11,992 bases of DNA, from the NCBI GenBank assembly GCA_027034965.1, contig JALVWL010000061.1, positions 1-11,992 of the forward strand, in the 5' to 3' direction. The stretch comes from Candidatus Omnitrophota bacterium (GTDB lineage: Bacteria; Omnitrophota; Gorgyraeia; S143-82). The stretch's first letter is position 1. Each line of letters opens with the position of its first letter. Below the pieces are notes generated by a model, which did not search any database, was not told the origin of the DNA, and worked only from the letters and a program-made list of their open reading frames with translations. A program made the position numbers and the translations under genes. Shown piece by piece: positions 5,388 to 11,992 of the stretch.

Positions 5388-6911
5388 ATGAATATAGATA
5401 GGGTAAAGATATTCGATACCACTCTGAGGGATGGTGAGCAGGCCCCTGGCGCTGCACTGGATGCCCAGGGCAAATTGGAGATTGCTCACCAGCTTGCCAG
5501 GTTGGGTGTGGATATAATAGAGGCAGGTTTTCCTGTCTCTTCTCCTGAGGACTTTCGTTCAGTGAATCTGGTGGCAAAAGAGGTAAAGGGGCCGGTTATT
5601 TGTGGCTTGTCGCGTTGTGTCAAGAAGGATATAGATGCGGTAAAAGATGCCCTGTCTGTGACAGAGAATCGAAGGATACACGTATTTATAGCCACCTCGC
5701 CCATTCATATGGAGTATAAACTCAAGAAGCGTCCAGATGAGGTGTTGGAGATAGCTGTAGATGCCATAAAGTATGCCCGCAGGTTCTTTGACGACATACA
5801 GTTTTCTCCTGAGGATGCCTCGAGGAGTGAGCCTGAATTTTTGTACAGGATAATAGATGCGGTAATAGAGGCAGGCGCAACGACTATAAATATTCCGGAT
5901 ACGGTTGGTTATGCAGTCCCTGAGCAGTTTGCGGCCCTGATTAAGGGGATCTTTGATAATGTGGCCAATGTAGAAAAGGCAGTCATTTCAGTGCATTGCC
6001 ACAATGATTTGGGGCTGGCGGTGGCGAATTCCCTTGCGGCTGTAAAGGCTGGTGCAAGGCAGATAGAGTGTACGATTAATGGCATAGGAGAGAGGGCCGG
6101 TAATGCTGCAATGGAGGAATTGGTAATGGCTATGCGTGTGCGCAAGGACTACTTCGGCGTGGATACCTCCATAGATTCGCGGGAGATTATGCGCGCAAGC
6201 CGTCTGGTAAGCCGTTTGACCGGATTTGTGGTTGCGCCTAATAAGGCAATAGTCGGCAAGAATGCCTTCAGGCATGAGTCCGGAATACACCAGGATGGAG
6301 TGCTAAAATTCCGCCAGACCTATGAGATTATGTCTCCGGAAGATATAGGTCTGGATAAGAACGAGCTGGTGTTGGGTAAACATTCAGGCCGTCATGCCCT
6401 GGTCGACCGTCTGAAGAGGCTTGGGTTTAACCTCTCGGAAGAGGAAGTCAGTAAGGTCTTTGAGGAGTTTAAGCGCTTGGCCGATAAGAAGAAGGAAGTG
6501 TTCGACGAAGACCTGGTAGCCCTTGTGGAATCTACTATGCGTGTGGATGTGGAGAAGTGGCAGCTTGTTGGGATAGAGGTGAATATCCCAAGGCAGGATG
6601 GCAATCCGAAGGCCACGGTTGTGCTTAGCTATGGCGGCAGAGAATTCTCAGCTACGTCCGAAGGAGATGGCCCGGTTGATGCCTGTTATAAGGCGGTGGA
6701 TAAGATAACAAAGTGCCCTGGCAGATTGTTGAATTACAATATACAGGCCATTACTTCGGGTAAGGATGCACTTGGAGAGGCCAGTATTACAGTGGATTTT
6801 GGCCAGGATAGAGTGATTAATAGTCATGGTGCAAGTACAGACATAGTTGAGGCCAGTGTAAGGGCTTATGTAAATGCGGTAAACAAACTAAATAGAGAAG
6901 AGGGCAAATAG
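5388..6911 (+). CDS. leuA: 2-isopropylmalate synthase
   Basis: LeuA condenses acetyl-CoA with 2-oxoisovalerate to give 2-isopropylmalate, the committed step of leucine synthesis, in the cytoplasm. The ATG at 5388 is 5 nt after GGAGG; an in-frame GTG at 5376 overlaps that ribosome-binding site and is less likely. The 507-residue protein has the TIM-barrel start FDTTLRDGEQAPGA (9-22), metal ligands Asp10, His203 and His205 (SVHCHNDLG) and Asn239 (GERAGNA), then FRHESGIHQDG (294-304) and LGKHSGRHAL (329-338). The C-terminal domain (about 370-505, with GDGPVDA at 426-432) is the leucine-binding regulatory domain, so feedback inhibition by leucine is expected. Full length and intact. It is followed after 28 bp by a paralogue, probably in the same transcript. 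leuB, leuC and leuD are not in the window. Confidence 0.95.
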   Translation: MNIDRVKIFDTTLRDGEQAPGAALDAQGKLEIAHQLARLGVDIIEAGFPVSSPEDFRSVNLVAKEVKGPVICGLSRCVKKDIDAVKDALSVTENRRIHVFIATSPIHMEYKLKKRPDEVLEIAVDAIKYARRFFDDIQFSPEDASRSEPEFLYRIIDAVIEAGATTINIPDTVGYAVPEQFAALIKGIFDNVANVEKAVISVHCHNDLGLAVANSLAAVKAGARQIECTINGIGERAGNAAMEELVMAMRVRKDYFGVDTSIDSREIMRASRLVSRLTGFVVAPNKAIVGKNAFRHESGIHQDGVLKFRQTYEIMSPEDIGLDKNELVLGKHSGRHALVDRLKRLGFNLSEEEVSKVFEEFKRLADKKKEVFDEDLVALVESTMRVDVEKWQLVGIEVNIPRQDGNPKATVVLSYGGREFSATSEGDGPVDACYKAVDKITKCPGRLLNYNIQAITSGKDALGEASITVDFGQDRVINSHGASTDIVEASVRAYVNAVNKLNREEGK

Positions 6912-6939
6912 ACTGAAAATAGAAAAGGAGGTAGATATT

Positions 6940-8262
6940 ATGGTGGAGAAGCATCAAAAGATACATGAAAAGAGTAAAGGGAAGGAGAAAAAAAATAAGA
7001 TACGTATAATCGATGTAACCAATCGCGATGGGGTCCAGACATCGAGGATATGTCTATCCAAGCTCCAGAAGACAATGATAAATCTCTATCTTGATGAGAT
7101 GGGAATATGGCAGAGTGAGTTTGGGTTCCCTTTTACCCATCATGAGAGGAATTATCTAAATGCCAATTTAAAACTTGCAAAGATGGGCGTGGTTTCTGAT
7201 ATGCGCCTTTCAGGGTGGATAAGAGCGATAAAAAAGGATGTGGAGATCGCCAAGAAGTATGTTCCGGATCTTGAATATGTAAACCTGTCTATGTCCACCT
7301 CGGATCAGATGATAATTTATAAGTTTCAGGGAAAATTGGACCGTGACAAGGTTATCTCCAATATGATAGAGGCGGTCAAAGCCGCAAAGCAGATGGGAAT
7401 AAAGGCCTTGGGAGTAAATGCCGAAGATGCCTCAAGGACAGACCTCTCTTACCTGATAGAGTTTGGCCTGGCGGCAAAGGAGGCAGGTGCAGATAGGTTG
7501 CGTTATTGCGATACCCTTGGCTATGACTCGCCATTTAGCATATATGAAAGGGTATATGAACTAGCCTCCAAGGTCAAGATCCCGATAGAGATACATTGTC
7601 ACAATGACCTGGGAATGGTCGTTGCAAACTCTATTTCAGGGGCAAAGGCTGCGATAGATGCAGGTGTGGATGCCTATATAAATACCACAGTTAATGGCAT
7701 AGGAGAAAGGGCAGGAAATGCTGATCTTGTCTCAACTATATTGGCCCTGAAGTACAGTAGCGGAATAGGTGGGAAATACCCGCTGGATGAGAATATAAAC
7801 CTCCAAATTGCCTGGAGGATCTGTAAGTATGCCTCTTATGCGTTTGGTATTCCCATACCAATTAATCAGCCGGGTGTTGGAGAGAACGCATTTGCCCATG
7901 AATCCGGTATACATGCCGACGGTGCACTGAAAGACCGACGCAACTACGAGCTTTATGATTTTGAGGAGCTAGGCAGGGGTACGCCTGAGGTGATCGATAC
8001 TGGTCGACAGATTACAGTGGGCGAGTATAGCGGGATAAAGGGCTTTAGAAACGTTTATGAGCGTTTGGAGATAAAGTTTAAGGATGAAAAACAGGCCCAA
8101 GAGATACTCGAGCTGGTCAGATACGCCAATGTCCATAACCAGAAACCTCTTACTGAAGATGAACTGAGATTCATTGCCCGCTATCCAGAGGTAGCCAGAG
8201 AGATATTTACAATGCTGCCTCCTGAGGTAAAGGGCGGTGGAGTTGAACTTTATCACCATTGA
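6940..8262 (+). CDS. Homocitrate/Re-citrate synthase-like enzyme of the LeuA family
   Basis: This 440-residue member of the DRE-TIM metallolyase family would condense acetyl-CoA with a 2-oxo acid. A strong AAGGAGGT (6925-6932) fixes the start. A charged N-terminal extension (1-20) precedes the barrel. The usual DTTLRDGEQ is DVTNRDGVQ (25-33): Asp25, Arg29, Asp30 and Gln33 are kept and Glu is replaced by Val. His219, His221 (EIHCHNDLG), Asn260 (GERAGNA) and HESGIHADG (320-328) complete the metal and acid/base sites. The leucine-binding LeuA regulatory domain is absent. The NRDGVQ variant with QSEFGFP (58-64) and NAEDASRTD (160-168) is, from memory, the pattern of Re-citrate synthases of anaerobes such as Clostridium kluyveri and Dehalococcoides. 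Homocitrate or citramalate synthase is possible. Class is secure, substrate is not. Confidence 0.85.
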   Translation: MVEKHQKIHEKSKGKEKKNKIRIIDVTNRDGVQTSRICLSKLQKTMINLYLDEMGIWQSEFGFPFTHHERNYLNANLKLAKMGVVSDMRLSGWIRAIKKDVEIAKKYVPDLEYVNLSMSTSDQMIIYKFQGKLDRDKVISNMIEAVKAAKQMGIKALGVNAEDASRTDLSYLIEFGLAAKEAGADRLRYCDTLGYDSPFSIYERVYELASKVKIPIEIHCHNDLGMVVANSISGAKAAIDAGVDAYINTTVNGIGERAGNADLVSTILALKYSSGIGGKYPLDENINLQIAWRICKYASYAFGIPIPINQPGVGENAFAHESGIHADGALKDRRNYELYDFEELGRGTPEVIDTGRQITVGEYSGIKGFRNVYERLEIKFKDEKQAQEILELVRYANVHNQKPLTEDELRFIARYPEVAREIFTMLPPEVKGGGVELYHH

Positions 8263-8277
8263 TAGGACAGTTATAAT
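8249..8277 (+). promoter_or_regulatory. Candidate promoter of tRNA-Pro
   Basis: TATAAT at 8272-8277 is well placed for a transcript starting just before the tRNA at 8294. The -35 position (TTTATC, 8249-8254) is weak and lies inside the end of the preceding coding region. The tRNA could also be processed from a leuA operon transcript. Confidence 0.4.
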
Positions 8278-8293
8278 AGTAGTGAAGTGAGAT

Positions 8294-8368
8294 CGGAGCG
8301 TGGCGTAGCTTGGATAGCGCACCTGAATGGGGTTCAGGGGGTCGCCGGTTCAAATCCGGCCGCTCCGA
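8294..8368 (+). tRNA. tRNA-Pro (anticodon GGG)
   Basis: A complete cloverleaf is visible. The acceptor stem CGGAGCG pairs with CGCTCCG. The D arm has GCG/CGC pairing around a loop with GG. The anticodon stem is CCTGA/TCAGG with loop ATGGGGT, giving anticodon GGG, which reads CCC/CCU proline codons. The T arm is GCCGG-TTCAAAT-CCGGC. Residue 8368 (A) is the discriminator. CCA is not encoded, so it must be added after transcription. Runs of T from 8369 (tttttta) probably end the transcript. It starts 31 bp after the stop codon of the preceding gene. Confidence 0.95.
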
Positions 8369-8387
8369 TTTTTTATTTTTTGGATTT

Positions 8388-8408
8388 TTGGGATAGTGGA
8401 TTTGAGTT
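8388..8408. repeat. Short heptad remnant after tRNA-Pro
   Basis: Three 7-nt units, ttgggat, agtggat and ttgagtt, resemble the family at 104-152 and share the exact unit ttgagtt. It is short and lies in T-rich sequence, so chance is possible. The rest of the 8369-8641 gap holds only R2 copy D, the palindrome at 8617-8644 and AT-rich sequence with no recognisable motif. Confidence 0.3.
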
Positions 8409-8532
8409 AAAAAATATGTCCTGGCTTGTGCATTAAGATTTCGCTTCTTTAATTGCTTGCTAATTATTTATTCCCTTTCTTTTTGGAATAGAATACAACA
8501 CCACAGCATTTTTATCAAGAATAGAGAAGTAA

Positions 8533-8592
8533 GAATAAAGCATGAATGATTCTTATTTACTGGGATATTTTTCTTTCTTAACAAAAAATTCC
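8533..8592 (+). repeat. Interspersed repeat R2, copy D
   Basis: This block matches 4011-4070 at 57 of 60 positions in the same orientation. The following bases (atccattttccatactc) resemble a decayed version of the ttcattctccatgctcc arm that follows copy C. It lies between tRNA-Pro and the convergent methyltransferase gene. Confidence 0.8.
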
Positions 8593-8616
8593 ATCCATTT
8601 TCCATACTCTTAATAT

Positions 8617-8644
8617 TAATCCCTTATTGCATAATTTGGGATTA
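8617..8644. repeat. Palindrome at the methyltransferase stop, related to the MITE-like ends
   Basis: TAATCCC (8617-8623) and GGGATTA (8638-8644) are perfectly complementary, with an AT-rich, partly self-complementary centre (ttattgcataattt). The right part (tattgcataatttgggatta) differs by one base from the complement of 3887-3906, the left terminal repeat of the element at 3884. Its last three bases are the TAA stop codon of the minus-strand methyltransferase. Confidence 0.6.
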
Positions 8645-9373
8645 TTTTTTCTTTGCGATTAATAGTATAGATACACCGAATGGAAATTTTATATATCTTA
8701 ACAGAAAGGCCTCTATTTTTGCCAGGAAGGTAAAAATAGCCCCAATTATCCCACCCCTGCTGATGTCTGTGTCGGATAGGCAGTTGGCTGCATCTGCTTT
8801 CTTCCTTTTAATGCGTTTTATTAAATTGAGGACCCCTGTCTTGCGGAGTATTAGTACTGGGATAAAGGCAAGGAAATTAAAGTAAGAGCAGAATACGATG
8901 TTGTAACCTGCATCTGAGAGGAGTTTTTCTAATTGTTTCTTTGTATACCTGCGTTTGTGTTGGAAATATATGTCGTGTTCACTCCAGAGGAACATAAATG
9001 CCGGTACAGTTATTATGAGATGTCCATTATCTGATAGTAGGCCTTTTATCCTTTCTATTGCTGCTCTATCCTCTTCTATGTGTTCCAGGACCTCTATAAG
9101 TGCAATAATGTCAAACTGTTCATCTATCGCAGGAATTTCATATGGCAGTGAGCCTTTTAGTATCTTGGCGTAGCTATGCCGTTGGGCTATCTTTATTAAG
9201 TTTTCATCAGGTTCTATCGCGGTTAGTTCTCCAAATTGCTTGAGAAAGAAAAAGTTTCCGCCCCCTCCGCATCCTATCTCCAGGATTTTATTCTCCTTCT
9301 TACCCTGGGATATACGGTCCAGGAAGTAACTGAGTACTATTGCCCTTGATTTCGGCCACCAGTGGACACTCAT
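8642..9373 (-). CDS. Class I SAM-dependent methyltransferase
   Basis: The 243-residue protein carries a Rossmann-fold methyltransferase domain. Motif I is ILEIGCGGGGN (30-40), the acidic ribose-binding residue is Glu54 (AIEP), and motif IV is FDIIALIEVLEHI (87-99), followed by GGHL-like GHLIITVPA (117-125). The segment WSEHDIYFQHKRRYT (130-144) is typical of methyltransferases found beside glycosyltransferases. Hydrophobic stretches near 161-178 and 207-240 suggest membrane association. The minus-strand AGAGGA (9381-9386) supports the ATG at 9371-9373. It is divergent from the radical SAM gene across 116 bp. Its substrate is unknown; a lipid-linked sugar or quinone-like acceptor is conceivable from family and context. 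The stop codon lies within a repeat end. Confidence 0.85.
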   Translation of the reverse strand: MSVHWWPKSRAIVLSYFLDRISQGKKENKILEIGCGGGGNFFFLKQFGELTAIEPDENLIKIAQRHSYAKILKGSLPYEIPAIDEQFDIIALIEVLEHIEEDRAAIERIKGLLSDNGHLIITVPAFMFLWSEHDIYFQHKRRYTKKQLEKLLSDAGYNIVFCSYFNFLAFIPVLILRKTGVLNLIKRIKRKKADAANCLSDTDISRGGIIGAIFTFLAKIEAFLLRYIKFPFGVSILLIAKKK

Positions 9374-9423
9374 TAGTTTATCCTCTAATTTTTCGATTGT
9401 AATCCTGCAGAACTTAATAGATA

Positions 9424-9432
9424 ATTATATCA
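9424..9432 (-). promoter_or_regulatory. Candidate extended -10 promoter of the methyltransferase
   Basis: On the minus strand TGATATAAT is a perfect extended -10 (TGnTATAAT), about 50 bp before the methyltransferase start. No -35 is evident, which extended -10 promoters tolerate. No comparably clear promoter for the divergent radical SAM gene is visible in 9374-9489. Confidence 0.4.
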
Positions 9433-9489
9433 TACATATCGCTTATGGGCAGGGGGATAGCTGGATAAGTATTCTGGGGTTGTCTTTAT

Positions 9490-10572
9490 ATGAGAAAATC
9501 TATAGAGTTGTTGTGTAAGATACCTTCCTTCTGGATCTATCGTATTACAGGATTGCCGAAGATCTTACCGGTTAATTATACATTCAGCCTTACACGGCGG
9601 TGTAATTCGCGCTGTAAGACTTGCTATATCTGGGACAATCCTATAGAGGAGGAGATGTCCTTTGAGGAGTGGAAATCTATTATAGCCTCTCTGGGAGAAA
9701 ATCCTGTATGGATAACCTTGAGCGGAGGAGAGCCATTTTTGGTTGAGTGGATCGATAAGCTGATTATCGAAATAGCTTATAGGAATAAACCAGAACTTCT
9801 GGTTATTCCGACCAATGGTTTATTGCCGGAAGTTATAGAGAAAAAATTAGATTCGGCCTTGCCTTATATTTCAAGTCGCGATACCTCTCAGGTAACGATA
9901 AACCTCTCTATTGATGGAATCAGAGAGAGACACGATGAGATACGCGGCATAAGAGGTAATTTTGAGAGAGCAATAGAGACTGTTAAAATTCTAAAGGAGT
10001 TACAAAAAAAATTTCCATTGTTAAGCATAGGCATACATACCGTTGTCTCTAAGTGGAATGTGCATAATTTAGAGGAATTGATTGAATTTGTAGAAGAAGA
10101 GATCTCTCCTGACCAGCATATATTTGAGGTGGCAGAGGTAAGAGGAGAGATGAATAATGAAGATCATATTCCTACACCATCTAAGGAAGAGTTTGAATTA
10201 TTTTTAAAAGCATTGACTAAGTTAGAAAATAAAGGCCATAAAAGATCGTGGATAAATAAAATTATTGCCATTTTTAGAAAGCGATATTATCAATTTTTGA
10301 GAGATATTTTATACGAAAATCGCCAACCAATACCTTCCTTTGCTAGTTTTGCATCTGTTCAGATAAATTCAAACGGAGATGTATGGGATTGTGCGGTGCA
10401 TACGAATATTATAGGGAATTTGAGGGATTATGGATTTAATTTCAGGAATTTTTGGTCCAATTGTAATGGAGTTGGGCAGGTGCAAGAGAAGATAAAATTC
10501 TCCCATATTTGCCCATTGGCAAACGAAATGTATATAAATATGCTCTTTTCTCCCTGGAGGTTGCTGGGGTGA
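9490..10572 (+). CDS. Radical SAM protein with SPASM-like C-terminal region
   Basis: This is a 360-residue cytoplasmic iron-sulfur enzyme expected to cleave SAM to a 5'-deoxyadenosyl radical. The cluster motif is Cys38-x3-Cys42-x2-Cys45 (RRCNSRCKTCYIW), followed by SGGEP (78-82) for SAM binding and LSIDG (139-143). The C-terminal part has FASVQINSNGDVWDC (287-301), IGNLR (308-312) and CPLANEMYINML (341-352), resembling the auxiliary-cluster region of SPASM-type proteins. Only Cys301, Cys325 and Cys341 are present, and the position where such proteins usually carry a Cys before the A-S-x-Q-I strand is Ser283. The ribosome-binding site is weak (gggg, 9476-9479). It shares a GTGA overlap with the epimerase gene, so the two are co-translated. 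The substrate is unknown; context suggests a glycan or its carrier. Confidence 0.85.
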   Translation: MRKSIELLCKIPSFWIYRITGLPKILPVNYTFSLTRRCNSRCKTCYIWDNPIEEEMSFEEWKSIIASLGENPVWITLSGGEPFLVEWIDKLIIEIAYRNKPELLVIPTNGLLPEVIEKKLDSALPYISSRDTSQVTINLSIDGIRERHDEIRGIRGNFERAIETVKILKELQKKFPLLSIGIHTVVSKWNVHNLEELIEFVEEEISPDQHIFEVAEVRGEMNNEDHIPTPSKEEFELFLKALTKLENKGHKRSWINKIIAIFRKRYYQFLRDILYENRQPIPSFASFASVQINSNGDVWDCAVHTNIIGNLRDYGFNFRNFWSNCNGVGQVQEKIKFSHICPLANEMYINMLFSPWRLLG

Positions 10573-11549
10573 AGGGAAAAATCCTCTTGACTGGCGTAAA
10601 TGGTTTTCTGGGCAGGAATATATATTCTTTGCTTAGACCTGCTTTTAATGAGGATGATTTTGTCTTTCTTTTGAGAAGTCATAGAAAAGATATTGCTGAG
10701 GAGATGAAACTGAAGAATGTATATCTTTTGAGCAGTTCGCTTGATGATATGGATTTGTATAAACGCATATTCAAAGAGCATGATGTAGAGACCGTTATAC
10801 ATTGTGCCGCTATTCCAAAAGAAACGCGGATGAAATGGCAAGAGTATGAGCATGTAAATATAAAGTGGCCAAAGGTATTAGCGGATTCATTTTGCCGTTT
10901 TTCTAAAAAGGCAAAAAGATTCATTTTTATAAGCTCCATAGGTGTATATGGAACCAGTCCCTATAAACCTTATATATCAGAGCAGGATAGACCTATGCCA
11001 GATGGGAAATATCATTTATCAAAGAAATTGGCCGAGGATGCTTTAATAAGTATTTTTAGTAAAGAAAACAATGAAGATATTAATTTGTTTGTATTAAGGC
11101 TTAATACTCTATATGGGAAAGATGATAAAGGAGTGTTGTGGAAAATGTTTTGTTTATTGAAAAAGAGAATACTCCCTATCTGGGGAGAGCTAGAGACTAG
11201 TTTTTGCAGTGTAGATTTAGTTGCAGAAGCTATTTTTGCTTTATTATCCTCTAAAAATAATCGAGGAGTTGTTTTGAATGTATCTGAACCGTCATTTAAT
11301 CTTATTGATTTTTTGGAAAGGGAATCTCAGTTTATCTTATACCAAAAAATAAAACCAATAAAGTTGCCAAGGTGGTCTGCTCGTCCGTTATTTTTATTTA
11401 ACTCTGCATGGATATCTAATAAGGTTGCCTTGTTGTCAGGAGATAAGTCTTATGATATTTCAAAACTGGAATCGTTGATAAACAGAAAAGTGAAACCAAT
11501 GGAAATGTTTCCGAAATATAGACAATATTATCGTGGTTGTGTGAGTTGA
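10569..11549 (+). CDS. NAD(P)-dependent nucleotide-sugar epimerase/dehydratase (extended SDR)
   Basis: This 326-residue protein has the extended short-chain dehydrogenase fold of UDP- or dTDP-sugar epimerases, dehydratases and reductases. The N-terminal nucleotide-binding motif is TGVNGFLG (8-15, GxxGxxG type), with HCAA (78-81) as the conserved NAG-like strand. The catalytic residues are Ser122/Ser123 (ISSIGVYG) and Tyr148-x3-Lys152 (YHLSK). RLNTLYG (177-183) matches the usual R-x-x-N-x-Y-G block for sugar nucleotides. The start is GTG 10569, 7 nt after GGAGGT, and it overlaps the TGA of the preceding gene by 4 bp. An in-frame ATG at 10509 would lie inside the upstream gene. A role in making an activated sugar for the adjacent glycosyltransferase is inferred, and the exact sugar cannot be told. 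Confidence 0.88.
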   Translation: MKGKILLTGVNGFLGRNIYSLLRPAFNEDDFVFLLRSHRKDIAEEMKLKNVYLLSSSLDDMDLYKRIFKEHDVETVIHCAAIPKETRMKWQEYEHVNIKWPKVLADSFCRFSKKAKRFIFISSIGVYGTSPYKPYISEQDRPMPDGKYHLSKKLAEDALISIFSKENNEDINLFVLRLNTLYGKDDKGVLWKMFCLLKKRILPIWGELETSFCSVDLVAEAIFALLSSKNNRGVVLNVSEPSFNLIDFLERESQFILYQKIKPIKLPRWSARPLFLFNSAWISNKVALLSGDKSYDISKLESLINRKVKPMEMFPKYRQYYRGCVS

Positions 11550-11555
11550 ATTTGT

Positions 11556-11992
11556 ATGATCGGAATTCTTTTATCTACGTATAATGGTGAACGATATATT
11601 CGCCAACAGCTTGATAGCCTTGTATTCCAGGATTTTTCTGATTGGAAGTGTATTATCAGGGATGATGGTTCTGGGGATAGCACCCGTAAGATTATTGAGG
11701 AGTATTGTTCCTTTTATAAAGATAAGTTTATTATCTATGAAGATGAAGGGAGAAATATAGGTTGGAGACAAAGTTATGCCAGATTAGTAGCTGTTTCATT
11801 GGAATATGATTTTGAATATGTATTTTTTTGTGATCAGGATGATATATGGCTGACAAATAAAATTTCTGCAATGATAAATTATGCAAAGAAGAATGACATA
11901 GACGTGTTGTTTTCGGATATGGAAGTAATAGATGAAGAGAATCAGATGATAAGCAAAAGTTTTTTTGATTTTATAAGTGTTAAACCAGATAA
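11556..11992 (+). CDS. Glycosyltransferase family 2 (partial, 3' end outside the window)
   Basis: An open frame from ATG 11556 runs off the window after 145 codons. It begins MIGILLSTYNGERYIRQQLD, the classic GT-A start, with RDDGSGDST (35-43) as the nucleotide-binding acidic pair and FCDQDDIW (91-98) as the metal-binding DxD-like motif. The DQDDIW form is common in rhamnosyltransferase-like enzymes of O-antigen and capsule loci. This would be a cytoplasmic-face enzyme adding a sugar to a lipid-linked glycan. It starts 6 bp after the epimerase stop with a poor ribosome-binding site, so translational coupling is likely. The acceptor and sugar are unknown. Confidence 0.9.
   Translation, partial: MIGILLSTYNGERYIRQQLDSLVFQDFSDWKCIIRDDGSGDSTRKIIEEYCSFYKDKFIIYEDEGRNIGWRQSYARLVAVSLEYDFEYVFFCDQDDIWLTNKISAMINYAKKNDIDVLFSDMEVIDEENQMISKSFFDFISVKPD

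Noticed and set aside
6940..8262. Second 2-isopropylmalate synthase or a simple leuA duplication
   Set aside because: The active-site block differs (NRDGVQ for LRDGEQ) and the leucine-binding C-terminal domain is missing, so it is a diverged family member rather than a recent copy.
10428..10853. Open frame of 141 codons on the minus strand across the radical SAM/epimerase junction
   Set aside because: It is opposite two overlapping genes with clear family motifs and has no supporting start signal or domain.

Overview
The window reads as a chromosomal segment of an uncultured, probably anaerobic bacterium with moderate to low G+C. The genes carry strong Shine-Dalgarno sequences and use AGG/AGA and ATA codons heavily. 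The intergenic spaces hold interspersed repeats of a kind I associate with Candidatus Omnitrophota and related environmental genomes. There is no rRNA or other phylogenetic marker, so that placement is only a guess.

Layout. Bases 1-362 have no gene and hold seven exact-register 7-nt repeats, a 72-bp interspersed repeat, and then the promoter and leader of a small heat-shock protein gene. The promoter overlaps a CIRCE-like inverted repeat, and the leader holds a second inverted repeat. hsp20 (363-827) ends at a strong intrinsic terminator. murD (probably leaderless, start 931) and ftsW (start 2126, overlapping murD) form a short peptidoglycan/division unit without the usual murG/murC neighbours. 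A TPR protein gene on the minus strand converges on ftsW and overlaps its 3' end. Bases 3789-4376 have no credible gene and hold a compound, MITE-like element: terminal inverted repeats, heptad tract, and two roughly 120-bp palindromic units. purC follows, with its stop codon in the loop of a GC-rich palindrome. leuA and a homocitrate/Re-citrate-synthase-like paralogue form a two-gene operon, followed closely by tRNA-Pro(GGG). Bases 8369-8641 again hold only repeats. A minus-strand SAM methyltransferase then faces a plus-strand series: radical SAM protein, SDR-family nucleotide-sugar epimerase, and a glycosyltransferase 2 cut by the window edge. This looks like the start of a more AT-rich surface-glycan locus.

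How the genes work together. murD makes a cytoplasmic peptidoglycan precursor, and ftsW polymerises lipid II at the septum. leuA commits 2-oxoisovalerate to leucine. Its neighbour condenses acetyl-CoA with another 2-oxo acid, possibly oxaloacetate to give citrate by Re-face chemistry. The last three genes overlap or lie within 6 bp of each other and probably act together on glycan building. The most unusual content is the repeat system shared by the three intergenic gaps, the divergent MurD, and the altered C-terminal cysteine pattern of the radical SAM protein.
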